A stretch of 64,000 nt of DNA from Actinoplanes nipponensis (GTDB lineage Bacteria > Actinomycetota > Actinomycetes > Mycobacteriales > Micromonosporaceae). Under the pieces are notes generated by a model. It was not told the DNA's origin. It searched no databases and saw only the letters and a program-made list of their open reading frames with translations. The position numbers were made by a program, and so were the translations under genes. Positions 49,528 through 58,472 of the stretch are shown piece after piece; position 1 is the first letter of the stretch; the number at the start of each line of letters is the position of its first letter. The stretch spans positions 62,001 to 126,000 of the forward strand of contig NZ_BOMQ01000088.1 of the NCBI RefSeq assembly GCF_016862275.1, read 5' to 3'.

Positions 49528-49955
49528 ACACCAGCGCCACCACCCGGAGCCGGCCGTCCAGGGCGGCCCGCGCCTTCGGCTACACGATCGCGGCCGTCGT
49601 CAACTCCGTGCTGCTCTACCTGATCAACGTCCGGCCCGGCTGGCGGGCCGTGCCGTTCCTGACCGAGGACACCAGCCAGGTCCTGGCCCTGGTCAACCTG
49701 TCGCTGGCCGCGGGGATAGCGGCCGACCTGCTGTACGTGCTCCACGACGCGCCGCGGTGGAAGGCGCTCGGCGACCTGATCACGACCGGCATCAGCATCG
49801 CCGTGCTGGCGCGCCTGTGGACGGTCTTCCCGTTCGCCTTCGACGCCGAGCAGTGGACGCTGGTCGCCCGTACCGTGCTGGTGGTCGCGATGGCCGGCAG
49901 CGCGATCGCCATGCTGGTGGACCTGGTGGCGATGACCCGGCACCGGACGGCCTGA
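49524..49955 (+). CDS. four-helix membrane protein of unknown function (143 aa)
   Basis: Starts at GTG 49524 after a GGGAGG site. Four transmembrane helices: FGYTIAAVVNSVLLYLINV, VLALVNLSLAAGIAADLLYVL, LITTGISIAVLARLWTVFPF and VLVVAMAGSAIAMLVDLVAM. Its start overlaps the preceding 215-aa gene by 4 bp, so the two are translationally coupled and may act together at the membrane. No family recognised. Confidence 0.75.
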   Translation: MNTSATTRSRPSRAARAFGYTIAAVVNSVLLYLINVRPGWRAVPFLTEDTSQVLALVNLSLAAGIAADLLYVLHDAPRWKALGDLITTGISIAVLARLWTVFPFAFDAEQWTLVARTVLVVAMAGSAIAMLVDLVAMTRHRTA

Positions 49956-49974
49956 CCACCCGGTGGCCCCCGCG

Positions 49975-50862
49975 TCAGGCGGACGGCCGCTGACCGCCGG
50001 CCCGCGCGGGCCGGCGGCCACCGTGCGCCAGCATCAGCGCCGCGCCCACCGCGAAGGCGGCGACGATCACCGGCTCGACCGGGTCGAAACCCGGGGCGCC
50101 GGGCACCTCGGCGACCCTCTGCACCACCAGCGCCGTCAGGTACGCCACCTGGTGCAGGACGCCGGCCACGAGCAACCCCGTCGCGGCGACGTAACCCCAC
50201 CCGGCCCGGCGCCACAGCAGCACGCCGGCCAGCCCGTAGGCCGGCGCCAGCAGCGACAGGTCCAGCGCGGCGCCGAGCCGGGTGACCGCGGCCGGCACGA
50301 TCAGCCGCGACGGTTCGGCCAGGGCCGATCCCGCGGCCAGGGCCCGTACCGTGCCGGCGGTCCACATGACCGCGAGCGCCACACCCAGCAGCAGCAGGAC
50401 GCCGCCGGCGAACCGTACCGGCGTCCGGGGGCCGAAGCCGGCGGCGAGCCGCGGCACGTCGATGGCGGCCAGCAGGAGCACCAGGGCGGCCAGGGACAGG
50501 GTGAACACCACGGCGTGGGCCGGGAACAGCACGGTCAGCTCGGTCCCGAACAGGTAGTAGGCGTAGGTGTAGACCAGGGACATCAGGACGCCCGCCCACA
50601 CCAGCGCGGCCCGCGGGGTGCGCCGCGCCGCCGCCCACCCGAGCAGTGGCACCGTGAGCAGCAGCGTGACCAGGTCGTAGCCGCGCAGCACGGCCGAGAC
50701 CGAGCCCGGGCCCGGATAGCCGCCGACGAGGCCGGCGAGCGCGGACCCGGCGAGCAGCACGGCCAGCCCACCCGACACCGCCGCCGAGGCAGCGAGCGCC
50801 CGCGGATGCGCGACGGGCACCCGGTCGGCCGGCGGGCCGGGCGCCGCCGGGTTGCTGGTCAT
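49975..50862 (-). CDS. polytopic membrane protein of unknown function (295 aa)
   Basis: Starts at ATG 50862 (GGGGAGGGG site). Seven to eight hydrophobic helices, for example ALAASAAVSGGLAVLLAGSAL, LVTLLLTVPLLGWAAARR, VWAGVLMSLVYTYAYYLFG and VVFTLSLAALVLLLAAIDV. Both termini are charged and Pro-rich. Typical of uncharacterised actinomycete integral membrane proteins. Convergent with the 143-aa gene. Divergent from the hydrolase at 51167 across a 300-bp repeat-containing gap. Confidence 0.75.
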   Translation of the reverse strand: MTSNPAAPGPPADRVPVAHPRALAASAAVSGGLAVLLAGSALAGLVGGYPGPGSVSAVLRGYDLVTLLLTVPLLGWAAARRTPRAALVWAGVLMSLVYTYAYYLFGTELTVLFPAHAVVFTLSLAALVLLLAAIDVPRLAAGFGPRTPVRFAGGVLLLLGVALAVMWTAGTVRALAAGSALAEPSRLIVPAAVTRLGAALDLSLLAPAYGLAGVLLWRRAGWGYVAATGLLVAGVLHQVAYLTALVVQRVAEVPGAPGFDPVEPVIVAAFAVGAALMLAHGGRRPARAGGQRPSA

Positions 50863-51049
50863 GACCCCTCCCCTGATCGTGGCCGGGGACCGCCGGGAGC
50901 CCCGGGCGGCCCGTCTCCAGCCTTCGCCCGAAACACCGCCGATGGCCAGGGCCCGAGGTCCCCGAACCCGGGTCCTTCGGGCCCGGCGGTGGACAAGGAG
51001 GCCGGTGACGCCGGGACGTCGTCCTCTGCCGCCGGCGGCGCCCGCGCGC

Positions 51050-51150
51050 GACGCTGGACGGGACACCGCCGCCGGCGACCCCGGCGCACGACGCCCGGGC
51101 GGGACACCGCGGCCGGCGACGCCGGCGCTGGACGCCGGGACCGGACGCTG
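51050..51150 (+). repeat. degenerate ~41-bp tandem repeat upstream of the hydrolase gene
   Basis: Unit 1 (51050-51089) and unit 2 (51090-51130) share GACGC, GGGACACCGC and GCCGGCGAC blocks in the same order. A third, shortened copy begins at 51131. The repeat fills the gap just before the 497-aa hydrolase start (51167). Apart from it, the 51-kb intergenic region (50863-51166) contains nothing recognisable. Confidence 0.55.
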
Positions 51151-51166
51151 GAAGAGGTGATCACCG

Positions 51167-52660
51167 ATGCCTGTCACACCGGTGCTGCCCGCGGCGGGCG
51201 AGAACGCGCCCGGCGCGCCCGCAGCCGCACGAGAGAACCGGGTGCCGGCCGTCGTGGCCTGGCTACTCGTCGCGCTGTCGGCAGTGGTGTCGGCCGCCCT
51301 GATGCCGCGCGCCCCGGTCACCGGCACCCAGGTGATCGCGGTGCTGGTCGGGGCGACCGTGGTCGGCGGGCTGACCGGCTGGTCCGTACGGTCGCGGTGG
51401 GCCGTCGTGGCGGCGCCGGCGCTGCACCTGGCCGTCTGGGAACTCGCCCGCGCGACGGTGTTCCGGCTGGACGGTCCCAGCTTCGGGCCGCCGCGCTTCG
51501 ACGTGGCGCTGGGCGTGCTGCTCTTCGTCGCCGTCCACGTCATGTACGCCGTGGTGGCCGGCCTGCCCATGCTGCTGGGCGTGCTCGCCGGGCGGGCCTG
51601 GCGGCGCCGGCCGGCGCGGGCCGCCGTCGTCTGGCCGGCGGTCGCCGTGCTGGCGGTCGCCTCCCTGGGCGACGCGCTGGTGCGCCCGGAGCGGGTCCAT
51701 CCGGTGCCCGGCGGCGTCGCCACCGTGACCAGGGTCCGGCTGGGCGGCGCCGAGCAGTGGGTGTCGATCCGCGGCGACCGGGCGGACAACCCGGTGCTGC
51801 TGCACCTGGCCGGCGGGCCGGGCAGCTCCGACGTCGGCTGGGTGCGCACCTTCAACCAGCCGCTCGAGAAGCACTTCACCGTCGCGGTCTGGGAGCAGCG
51901 CGGCGCCGGCAAGTCCTACCCGGCGGTGGACCCGACCACCGACCTGACCCTCGACCGGCTGGTCTCCGACGGCCTCGAGCTGGCGAGCTGGCTGGCCCGG
52001 CGCTTCGACGAGCCGAAGATCTACCTGACCGGCAACTCCTGGGGCAGCACCCTGGGCGTGCTGATGGCGCAGCGCCGGCCGGACCTGTTCCACGCCTACG
52101 TCGGCACGGGCCAGATGGTCGACCAGCGCGAGACCGACCGGCGGCTGTACCGGCAGCTGTCCGCGTACGCCGAGCGCATCGGCGACCGGGAGCTGCGGGG
52201 CAGGCTGACCGCGCTCGGCGAGCCGCCGTACCGCGACGTGTTCGGCTATGCCCTGGTGATGGACCACTACGACGTCATCGAGCCCTACGACCGGACGCCG
52301 GCCTTCGAGGCGGCGCGCGGCCCCCGCGGCTTCTTCCCGGACGAGTACAGCCTGCTCGACTCGTGGAACGAGCTGCGCGGCTTCGCCGACATGGGCGGGC
52401 TGGTCTACCCCCAGCTGCAGGACATCGACTTCCGGCGGGACGTGCCGCGGCTGGACGTGCCGGTCTACTTCATGCGGGGCCGGCACGAGCTGACGGCCCG
52501 CGGCGCCCTGGCCGACGAGTGGATCGCCGGGCTGCGCGCGCCGATCAAGCGCGTGTACGACTTCCCGGACTCGGGCCACAACGCCGACGCCGAGGAGCCG
52601 GGCCGCTACAACGACCTGCTCGTCACCACCGTCCTCGCCGAGACCTACGGCCGCCGGTGA
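51167..52660 (+). CDS. membrane-anchored alpha/beta hydrolase, proline-iminopeptidase-like
   Basis: Protein of 497 aa from ATG 51167 (GAAGAGG upstream). The first ~165 residues hold four transmembrane helices (VVAWLLVALSAVVSAALM, VIAVLVGATVVGGLTG, VALGVLLFVAVHVMYAVVAGLPMLLGV, AVVWPAVAVLAVASL). The rest is an alpha/beta hydrolase: oxyanion loop LHLAGGPGSSDVGW, FTVAVWEQRGAGKSYP, nucleophile elbow TGNSWGSTLGVLM, and catalytic His in FPDSGHNADAEEPG. HGGPG-type loop plus DQRGxGxS points to the prolyl aminopeptidase (S33) family. Catalytic domain probably faces the cytoplasm or cell wall; topology not resolved. Confidence 0.85.
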   Translation: MPVTPVLPAAGENAPGAPAAARENRVPAVVAWLLVALSAVVSAALMPRAPVTGTQVIAVLVGATVVGGLTGWSVRSRWAVVAAPALHLAVWELARATVFRLDGPSFGPPRFDVALGVLLFVAVHVMYAVVAGLPMLLGVLAGRAWRRRPARAAVVWPAVAVLAVASLGDALVRPERVHPVPGGVATVTRVRLGGAEQWVSIRGDRADNPVLLHLAGGPGSSDVGWVRTFNQPLEKHFTVAVWEQRGAGKSYPAVDPTTDLTLDRLVSDGLELASWLARRFDEPKIYLTGNSWGSTLGVLMAQRRPDLFHAYVGTGQMVDQRETDRRLYRQLSAYAERIGDRELRGRLTALGEPPYRDVFGYALVMDHYDVIEPYDRTPAFEAARGPRGFFPDEYSLLDSWNELRGFADMGGLVYPQLQDIDFRRDVPRLDVPVYFMRGRHELTARGALADEWIAGLRAPIKRVYDFPDSGHNADAEEPGRYNDLLVTTVLAETYGRR

Positions 52661-52668
52661 CCCGCGGG

Positions 52669-52706
52669 CCGGGGCGGCGCACCTCGACACCGGTACGCCG
52701 CCCCGG
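52669..52706. terminator. bidirectional hairpin
   Basis: 11-bp perfect arms CCGGGGCGGCG (52669-52679) and CGCCGCCCCGG (52696-52706) with a 16-nt loop, between the hydrolase stop and the convergent secreted-protein gene stop. Confidence 0.7.
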
Positions 52707-52721
52707 GAGCATCGCCGGCCG

Positions 52722-53786
52722 TCAGCCGGCCGGCGCGGGAATGACGTGCAACTGGGCGTTGGTGGTGGGCTGGTAGTAGACGTCGGAGGTCACCGCGTAC
52801 ACCTTCCGGCCGTTCGGGGCCCAGGCGAGCGCGCCGTCCAGCACCCGGTAGCCCTGGCCGACCTCGTAGGTCGACAGCGCCGCCGGGTTGCCGATCGTGT
52901 AGAAGTACACGTCCGGCTCGTAGCTGCCGTTGATGCCGCCCACGAGCCGGCCGCCGTCCCGCGACACCTCCACGGCCAGCGGGTACGGCTGCGCCTCGTA
53001 GTTGAGGCCCGGCGCCGTCAGGTCACCGGCGGGCACGGACGGGAAGTAGTAGGGCGCGCCGTTGGCCACGAACGCGGTGGCGCCGGCCGGGTCGAGGGCC
53101 AGGTCGCCGAGGTTGCTGCCCAGGTCGCGGGTGGAGCTGACCTCGGTCAGCCGGCCGCCGGCTACCGTGAAGCTGTGGATCTCGCTGGGGCTGGTGCCGG
53201 TCTCGCCGGCCAGCAGCACCGAGGGGTTGCGCAGCGCCGAGGTGACCAGCGGCGCGTAGTAGAAGAAGGTGTCGCCGGCCAGGCCGAGGGTCACCCGGGC
53301 GGGCTGGCGGCGCAGATCGATGTGGCCGATGTCGCCGGCGCCGGCCTGGCAGCCGTAGCCGAACCACAGGTAGCGGCCGGCCAACGCGAGGTGCGCCGGG
53401 CAGCCGCCGTCGGCGCCGGTGTCGTAGCGCGCCGACTCGGTCAGCGTGCCGGTGTCGAAGGCGGCGACGGCGTTCGCGGCGGGCAGCGCCGCGAACAACG
53501 TGCGCCGGTCGTTGCTCAGGGCCAGATCGGTCGGGCCGGGCAGGCCGTCGATCGTGGCCACGACGGCGCCGGCCGCGTCGGCCACCGCGATCTGACTCGT
53601 GCCGTATCCGCCGCTGATGAACTCGCGGTCGCCGGCGGCCACCACGTCGGCGCCGGCGGCGATCGGGATCGGCAGGCGGGTGACGACCGGGCCGGCCGCC
53701 AGGGCGGCGCCGGGCGCGACCGCGACGGCCGGCGCCGCGGCGGTGAGTGCGGCGGTGAACAGGCCCAACTTCCTCCAGAAACCCAT
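52722..53786 (-). CDS. secreted beta-propeller-like (YVTN/lactonase-type) protein
   Basis: Exported protein of 354 aa from ATG 53786 (GGGGGAG site). Signal peptide: FWRKLGLFTAALTAAAPAVAV, cleavage near ALA-AG. Repeated strands with LALSNDRRTLFAALPAANAVAAFD, LALDPAGATAFVANGAPYYFP, LAVEVSRDGGRLVGGINGSYEPDVY and LAWAPNGRKVYAVTSDVYY follow the blade pattern of seven-bladed propellers. No catalytic residues evident, and two Cys (GGCPAHL, GYGCQAG) may pair. Function unknown; possible extracellular binding or matrix protein. Confidence 0.8.
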   Translation of the reverse strand: MGFWRKLGLFTAALTAAAPAVAVAPGAALAAGPVVTRLPIPIAAGADVVAAGDREFISGGYGTSQIAVADAAGAVVATIDGLPGPTDLALSNDRRTLFAALPAANAVAAFDTGTLTESARYDTGADGGCPAHLALAGRYLWFGYGCQAGAGDIGHIDLRRQPARVTLGLAGDTFFYYAPLVTSALRNPSVLLAGETGTSPSEIHSFTVAGGRLTEVSSTRDLGSNLGDLALDPAGATAFVANGAPYYFPSVPAGDLTAPGLNYEAQPYPLAVEVSRDGGRLVGGINGSYEPDVYFYTIGNPAALSTYEVGQGYRVLDGALAWAPNGRKVYAVTSDVYYQPTTNAQLHVIPAPAG

Positions 53787-53834
53787 AGCTCCCCCATGTC
53801 TAGAGCATTCGGACGTGTCTCTGTGTAGCACAAT

Positions 53835-53853
53835 GGACCGATATTTTCGGTCC
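53835..53853. promoter_or_regulatory. 19-bp inverted repeat GGACCGA-TATTT-TCGGTCC
   Basis: Perfect 7-bp arms around an AT-only centre, about 50 bp upstream of the propeller gene start, in the only AT-rich patch of this intergenic region. Candidate operator or promoter element. Confidence 0.5.
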
Positions 53854-53871
53854 CGTACCGGACGGCGCACT

Positions 53872-53935
53872 TCGGTGGCCTGGGAAATCGGTGGCCCGGG
53901 AATTCGGTGGCCTGGGAATTCGGTGGCCCGGGACG
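53872..53935. repeat. four 16-bp tandem repeats
   Basis: Consensus TCGGTGGCCTGGGAAT/TCGGTGGCCCGGGAAT: units at 53872, 53888, 53904 and 53920, directly adjacent, with C/T alternating at one position and the last unit ending ACG. They lie between the divergent propeller gene and the DUF3800 gene, 16 bp before the latter's ATG. This could be a multi-site binding array or a replication-slippage repeat. Confidence 0.75.
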
Positions 53936-53950
53936 GGACGGCGGACGAGC

Positions 53951-54961
53951 ATGGTCGCCATGGGCCGGGATCGGGTGTGGTCGCCGCCGCAGGGCGGCCT
54001 GCCGCCGGCCGGCGCGACGACCGGTCCGGTCGTGGAGATCGCCTGCGACGAGTCCGGGTTCTCCGGCACCAACCTGCGCGACCCGGCCACCCCGGTGATC
54101 ACCCACGCCAGCGTCGACCTGCGCGTCGACGAGGCGGTCGGGCTGATCGCGGCGCTGCGCTCCGGCTTCGGGTACGCGCCCAGCGAGGTCAAGTCCGGGC
54201 GGTTCCTCCGTGGCCCCCGGGCCGGCGAGGCGCTGGCCCGGCTGCTGGACGCGCTGCGCGGCCGGGCCCACGTGCACCTGGTCGACAAGGAGTTCTTCCT
54301 CGTCACCCGGATCGTCGACCTGCTGCTGGGGGAACCGTCCTGGACGGCCGGCACGCGGCTCGCCCTCGAGCACCGCCCGGCCGCCCTCGCCCTGTACCGG
54401 GCCGGGCGCGGGGCCGGCGGCGACTGGGACGCGTTCCTCGCGGCCTTCATCGAGCTGGTCCGGACCAAGCACCGGCGCCGGCCGGACGATCCGGCCCTCG
54501 CGCGGTTCTTCCGGGCACGCGACGCGCTGGCCGGCCACGCGCTCGACGCCCGGGCCGGCGACGTCCTCGCCGGGCTCGGCCGGGCGCGGGTGGGCGCCGT
54601 GCTGACCCGGCTGAGCGACGGCGATCCGGCGATCCCGCCGCCGCTGGAGCCGATGCTGCCGGCGCTGGCCGAGACCGTCCTGTTCTGGAGCGGCGGGCAC
54701 CGGCGGGTGCTGGTGATCCACGACGAGCAGAGCGCCCTGACGGCCGGCCGGCTGCGGCGCCTGCAACACGCCCTGGCCGCCGGCGCCGGGCCGGCCGGGG
54801 TGTCGCCGCTGGCCGGGCTGGTGACCGTCGACTCCCGCGACGATCCGCGGGTGCAGGTCGCCGACCTGTTGGCCGGGATGGCCCGGCGGTTGCCGCGGGC
54901 GGCGGAGGGTCCACTCCGGCCGTTCCTGTCCCCCACCTCGCTGGGCGATCCCGGGTCCTGA
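53951..54961 (+). CDS. DUF3800-like protein (predicted RNase-H-fold nuclease)
   Basis: Protein of 336 aa (ATG 53951; ATG 53960 also possible). The N-terminal EIACDESGFSGTNL carries the Asp-Glu pair typical of DUF3800. A second acidic cluster (VHLVDKEFFLVTRIVDLL) and the C-terminal VTVDSRDDPRVQVADLLAGM, with conserved DxxADLxAG, complete the motif set. DUF3800 domains have a predicted RNase-H-like nuclease fold and occur in defence islands and mobile elements, but also alone; no function is proven. Four 16-bp repeats precede the start. Stand-alone gene, no partner recognised. Confidence 0.75.
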   Translation: MVAMGRDRVWSPPQGGLPPAGATTGPVVEIACDESGFSGTNLRDPATPVITHASVDLRVDEAVGLIAALRSGFGYAPSEVKSGRFLRGPRAGEALARLLDALRGRAHVHLVDKEFFLVTRIVDLLLGEPSWTAGTRLALEHRPAALALYRAGRGAGGDWDAFLAAFIELVRTKHRRRPDDPALARFFRARDALAGHALDARAGDVLAGLGRARVGAVLTRLSDGDPAIPPPLEPMLPALAETVLFWSGGHRRVLVIHDEQSALTAGRLRRLQHALAAGAGPAGVSPLAGLVTVDSRDDPRVQVADLLAGMARRLPRAAEGPLRPFLSPTSLGDPGS

Positions 54962-55134
54962 CCGGGCCGCCCCGGGCGGGCACCCGGCGGCGCGGTCGCC
55001 GCCGCCCGGCCAGGGCCGAAAGGCCCGCCCGGCCGGTGCCGCAGGTCGAGCCCATCGGTGCCGTTCGGCGGTTGAGCCGGCCGCGGTGTCGCCCAAGACT
55101 GGAGGCAACCGAGGCGCCCACCTGCGAGGTCGCG

Positions 55135-57027
55135 ATGAACCCGAACCTCACCGACCATCCCACGATCCTGCGCTCGCTGGACCGCGCCGGGGTCCGGACC
55201 CTGCAGCGGGCCGGCGTCCTCCAGGAGCCGGCGAGCCCGCTGCCGACCGACACCCCGGAGGTCGCGCAGCTGCTCGGCGACGCCGGCCTGGCCGAGCGGC
55301 TCACCGACCTCGCCCACTCGCTCGGCCGCGACCCGCGGGAGGTGCGCGCCGAGGCCGCCGGCCACCTGCGCGAGATGGGGGCCACGCACACCGGGCGCGC
55401 GCCGCGGGACTGGGCCCGGTTCAGCCGGTGGCTGTCCCGCGCCCACGACCTGGTCGTCGACCCCGAGCAGACCCGCCAGCTGCGCGCGCTCGACCGCAAA
55501 CAGTCGCTGCTGTTCCCGTTCTCGCACCGGTCCTACCTGGACGGTGTCACGGTGCCGGCCGCGGTGTCCCAGAACGGCATCACGCCGGCCTTCGTGCTGG
55601 CCGGGGCCAACCTCGACGTGTTCCCGTTCAACCACCTGCTGCGCCGCTCGGGGTTCGTCTACGTGCGGCGCTCCACCGCCGACATCCCGGTGTACCGGCT
55701 GGTGCTGCGGGCGTACGTGGCCCAGATGATCCGCAACCGGCGCAACCTCTCCTGGTCCATCGAGGGCGGCCGGACGCGCACCGGCAAGCTGCGCCCGCCG
55801 ACGTACGGCGTGCTGCGCTACATGATCGACGCGCTGGACGAGGAGACCCGCGCCCAGGCGCTGATCGTCCCGGTGTCGATCGTCTACGAGCAGCTGCACG
55901 AGGTCGCGATGATGACCGCCGAGGCGCGCGGCGACAGCAAGCGCCCGGAGGACCTGCGCTGGCTGTGGAACTTCGGGCGGTCCCAGCGCGAACGGTTCGG
56001 CCGGGTCTACCTGCAGTTCGGTGAGCCGATCCCGCTGCGTGACCGGCTCGCCGAGCTGCGCGCCGACGAGCGGGTCGGCCCGCGCGTGGTGGAGCGGATC
56101 GCCCTGGAGACCTGTCACCGGATCAACCGCGCCACCCCGGTGACGACGACGGCGGTGGTGTGCCTGGCGCTGCTCGGGGCCGACCGCGCCCTGACCCTGG
56201 ACGAGGTGCTGGCCACCGTCGCGCCGCTCGCGCGGTACATCAGGCGGCGGGGCCGGCCGGTGGCCGGCGCGGCCGACCTGACCGACCGGGCCACCATCCG
56301 CCGGACGCTGGACGACCTGGTCCGGTCCGGGGTGCTGGCCAGCTACGACGGCGGCACCGACGCGGTCTGGCGGATCGGCCCGGGCCAGCACCTGGTCGCC
56401 GCCTTCTACCGCAACACCGCCGTGCACGTGCTGGTGGACCGGGCGATCGGCGAGCTGGCCCTGGCGGCGGCGATGGCCGGCGGCGAGAACGCGCTGCAGA
56501 CCGCGACCCGGGAGACCCTGCGCCTGCGCGAGCTGCTCAAGTTCGACTTCTTCTTCCCGCCGCGCCGCGAGTTCGCCGACGAGATGGCCGCCGAGCTCGC
56601 GATCGCCGACCCGGGGCAGGCCGACGGGTGGCACGAGTTCACCCCGGACGACGCCCGGCGGTGGCTGACCGACACCGAGCCCCTGGTCGCCCACCTGGTG
56701 CTGCGGCCGTTCCTGGACGCCTACCACGTCGTGGCCGACCGGCTGGCCGCCTGGGAGGACGACGACGAGCCGTTCGACGAGGCCCGCTTCCTCGACGAGT
56801 GCCTGCGGGTGGGCCGGCAGTGGGCCCTGCAGAAGCGCCTGGCCAGCGAGGAGTCGGTGTCGCTGGAGCTGTTCAAGCCGGCCCTGCGCCTGGCCGAGCA
56901 CCGTGACCTGGTCGTGTTCCGCGGACCCGACACGGCCAAGCGCCGCGCCGACTTCCTCGACGAGATGCGCGGGACGGTGAGCCTGGTCGCCGTGATCGCG
57001 CAGTCGGCCCGCCGGGACCGGCCATGA
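55135..57027 (+). CDS. glycerol-3-phosphate/1-acyl-glycerophosphate acyltransferase (PlsB-like)
   Basis: Protein of 630 aa from ATG 55135 (GCGAGG site): MNPNLTDHPTILRSLDRAG. Acyltransferase blocks in order: block I HRSYLD (131-136; HX4D catalytic), block II GFVYVRRSTADI, block III WSIEGGRTRTGKLRPP and block IV ALIVPVSIVYEQL. The ~300-residue C-terminal extension is typical of PlsB rather than PlsC. It acylates sn-glycerol-3-phosphate or lysophosphatidate at the inner face of the membrane. First gene of a run with 4-, 4- and 7-bp overlaps, so it initiates a lipid-synthesis operon. Confidence 0.9.
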   Translation: MNPNLTDHPTILRSLDRAGVRTLQRAGVLQEPASPLPTDTPEVAQLLGDAGLAERLTDLAHSLGRDPREVRAEAAGHLREMGATHTGRAPRDWARFSRWLSRAHDLVVDPEQTRQLRALDRKQSLLFPFSHRSYLDGVTVPAAVSQNGITPAFVLAGANLDVFPFNHLLRRSGFVYVRRSTADIPVYRLVLRAYVAQMIRNRRNLSWSIEGGRTRTGKLRPPTYGVLRYMIDALDEETRAQALIVPVSIVYEQLHEVAMMTAEARGDSKRPEDLRWLWNFGRSQRERFGRVYLQFGEPIPLRDRLAELRADERVGPRVVERIALETCHRINRATPVTTTAVVCLALLGADRALTLDEVLATVAPLARYIRRRGRPVAGAADLTDRATIRRTLDDLVRSGVLASYDGGTDAVWRIGPGQHLVAAFYRNTAVHVLVDRAIGELALAAAMAGGENALQTATRETLRLRELLKFDFFFPPRREFADEMAAELAIADPGQADGWHEFTPDDARRWLTDTEPLVAHLVLRPFLDAYHVVADRLAAWEDDDEPFDEARFLDECLRVGRQWALQKRLASEESVSLELFKPALRLAEHRDLVVFRGPDTAKRRADFLDEMRGTVSLVAVIAQSARRDRP

Positions 57028-58472
57028 CCGTCACCGCCGCCGAGGTCGTCGAGGCGATCCGCACCGGACCCGCGGGGCCGGAGATCGGCGCGTTCTTCGA
57101 CTTCGACGGCACGCTGGTACGCGGCTACACCGCCGGCGCCGTCCTGCGCGACCGGATCAGCAAGGGCGAGATCGGCGCGCTGGAGCTGGCCCGCCTCATC
57201 GTGGCCGGGCTGGACGGCACCGTGCTGGGCGGCAACCCGCTGACCATCGGCGACATCAGCTTCGCCGCGCTGCGGGGCCGGACCGTGGACTCGGTGGCCG
57301 AGATCGGCGAACGGCTGTTCGTGCAGAGGATCGCCGGGACCATCCGGCCGGAGGTCCGCGACGTCGTCCGGGCCCACCTGCGCCGCGGGCACACCGTCGT
57401 GGTGGCGTCCTCGGCCACCCGGGTGCAGATCGAGCCGGTGGCGCGCGACCTGGGCATCACCCATCTCGTGTGCACGGAGCTGGAGGCCGAGGACGGCGTC
57501 CTCACCGGGCACAGCAGCACCGGCATGCTGTGGGGCGAGCGCAAGGCCGCCGCGGTACGGGCGTTCGCCCGCGACCGCGGGATCGACCTCAAGCGCAGCT
57601 ACGGCTACGCCAACGGGCCGGAGGACATCGCGTTCCTCGGTTCGGTCGGCCGGCCGTACCCGTCGAATCCGCATCCCCTGCTGCACCGGGCCGCCCGGGA
57701 GTACGACTGGCCGGTGCTGATGCTGCGCGAGCCGAGGTCGCCGGGGCTGCGCGCGTACGCCGGCACCGTCGGCGGCGTGGTCGGCACCAACCTGGGCCTG
57801 GCCGCCGGGGTGGCCTACGGCTGGCTGATCGGTGACCGCCGGCGGGGCGTCAACACCGGCATCGGGCTGTCCACCCAGGTCGGGCTGGGCCTGGCCGGCG
57901 TCCGGCTCAACGTGGTGGGCGAGGAGAACCTCTGGAAGGCCCGGCCCGCGGTGTTCGTGGCCAACCACCAGAGCGCCCTGGACGTCCTGGTGCTGGGCGC
58001 GCTGCTGCGGCGTGACTTCACCGCCGTGGCCAAGAAGGAGGCCCGCCTCGACCCGCGGATGATGGTCATCGGCGCGGTGCTGGACCCGGCCTGGATCGAC
58101 CGGAGCGACCTGACCAAGGCCAAGCACGCCCTGGACGGGGCCGTGGCCAAGCTGCGGGCCGGCATCTCCATCCTCATCCTGCCCGAGGGCACCCGGATGC
58201 CGACGCCGAGCCTGGGCCGGTTCAAGAAGGGCGCGTTCCACATCGCCCGGCAGGCCGGCGTGCCGATCGTGCCGATCGTGCTGCGCAACACCGGCGAGCT
58301 GGCCTGGCGGCGCTCGATGGTGGTCAACCCCGGCACGGTCGACGTGGCGGTGCTGGAGCCGGTCGAGACCGCCGGCTGGACGGCCGACGAGCTGGACGAC
58401 CGGGTCGCCGAGGTACGCCGGCGGGTCACGGACACCCTGGCGGACTGGCCGCGGGAGGTGACCACGCGATGA
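57024..58472 (+). CDS. HAD-IB phosphatase fused to 1-acylglycerol-3-phosphate acyltransferase
   Basis: Two-domain protein of 482 aa. N-terminal HAD domain: FFDFDGTLVRG (Asp26/Asp28), VVVASSATRVQIEPVA and the SYGYANGPEDIAFLG motif. The C-terminal PlsC domain has block I HQSALD (315-320), a RLDPRMMVIGAVLDPAWIDR region and PEGTRMPT near 387. The HAD part may dephosphorylate phosphatidate or lysophosphatidate to give diacylglycerol, while the PlsC part adds the second acyl chain. ATG overlaps the PlsB-like stop by 4 bp. Fusion arrangement is common in mycobacteria and relatives. Confidence 0.9.
   Translation: MTVTAAEVVEAIRTGPAGPEIGAFFDFDGTLVRGYTAGAVLRDRISKGEIGALELARLIVAGLDGTVLGGNPLTIGDISFAALRGRTVDSVAEIGERLFVQRIAGTIRPEVRDVVRAHLRRGHTVVVASSATRVQIEPVARDLGITHLVCTELEAEDGVLTGHSSTGMLWGERKAAAVRAFARDRGIDLKRSYGYANGPEDIAFLGSVGRPYPSNPHPLLHRAAREYDWPVLMLREPRSPGLRAYAGTVGGVVGTNLGLAAGVAYGWLIGDRRRGVNTGIGLSTQVGLGLAGVRLNVVGEENLWKARPAVFVANHQSALDVLVLGALLRRDFTAVAKKEARLDPRMMVIGAVLDPAWIDRSDLTKAKHALDGAVAKLRAGISILILPEGTRMPTPSLGRFKKGAFHIARQAGVPIVPIVLRNTGELAWRRSMVVNPGTVDVAVLEPVETAGWTADELDDRVAEVRRRVTDTLADWPREVTTR

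Noticed and set aside
53872-53935. CRISPR-like array or plasmid replication iterons
   Set aside because: Repeats are directly adjacent without spacers, and no replication initiator or cas gene is nearby; only a tandem repeat is supported.
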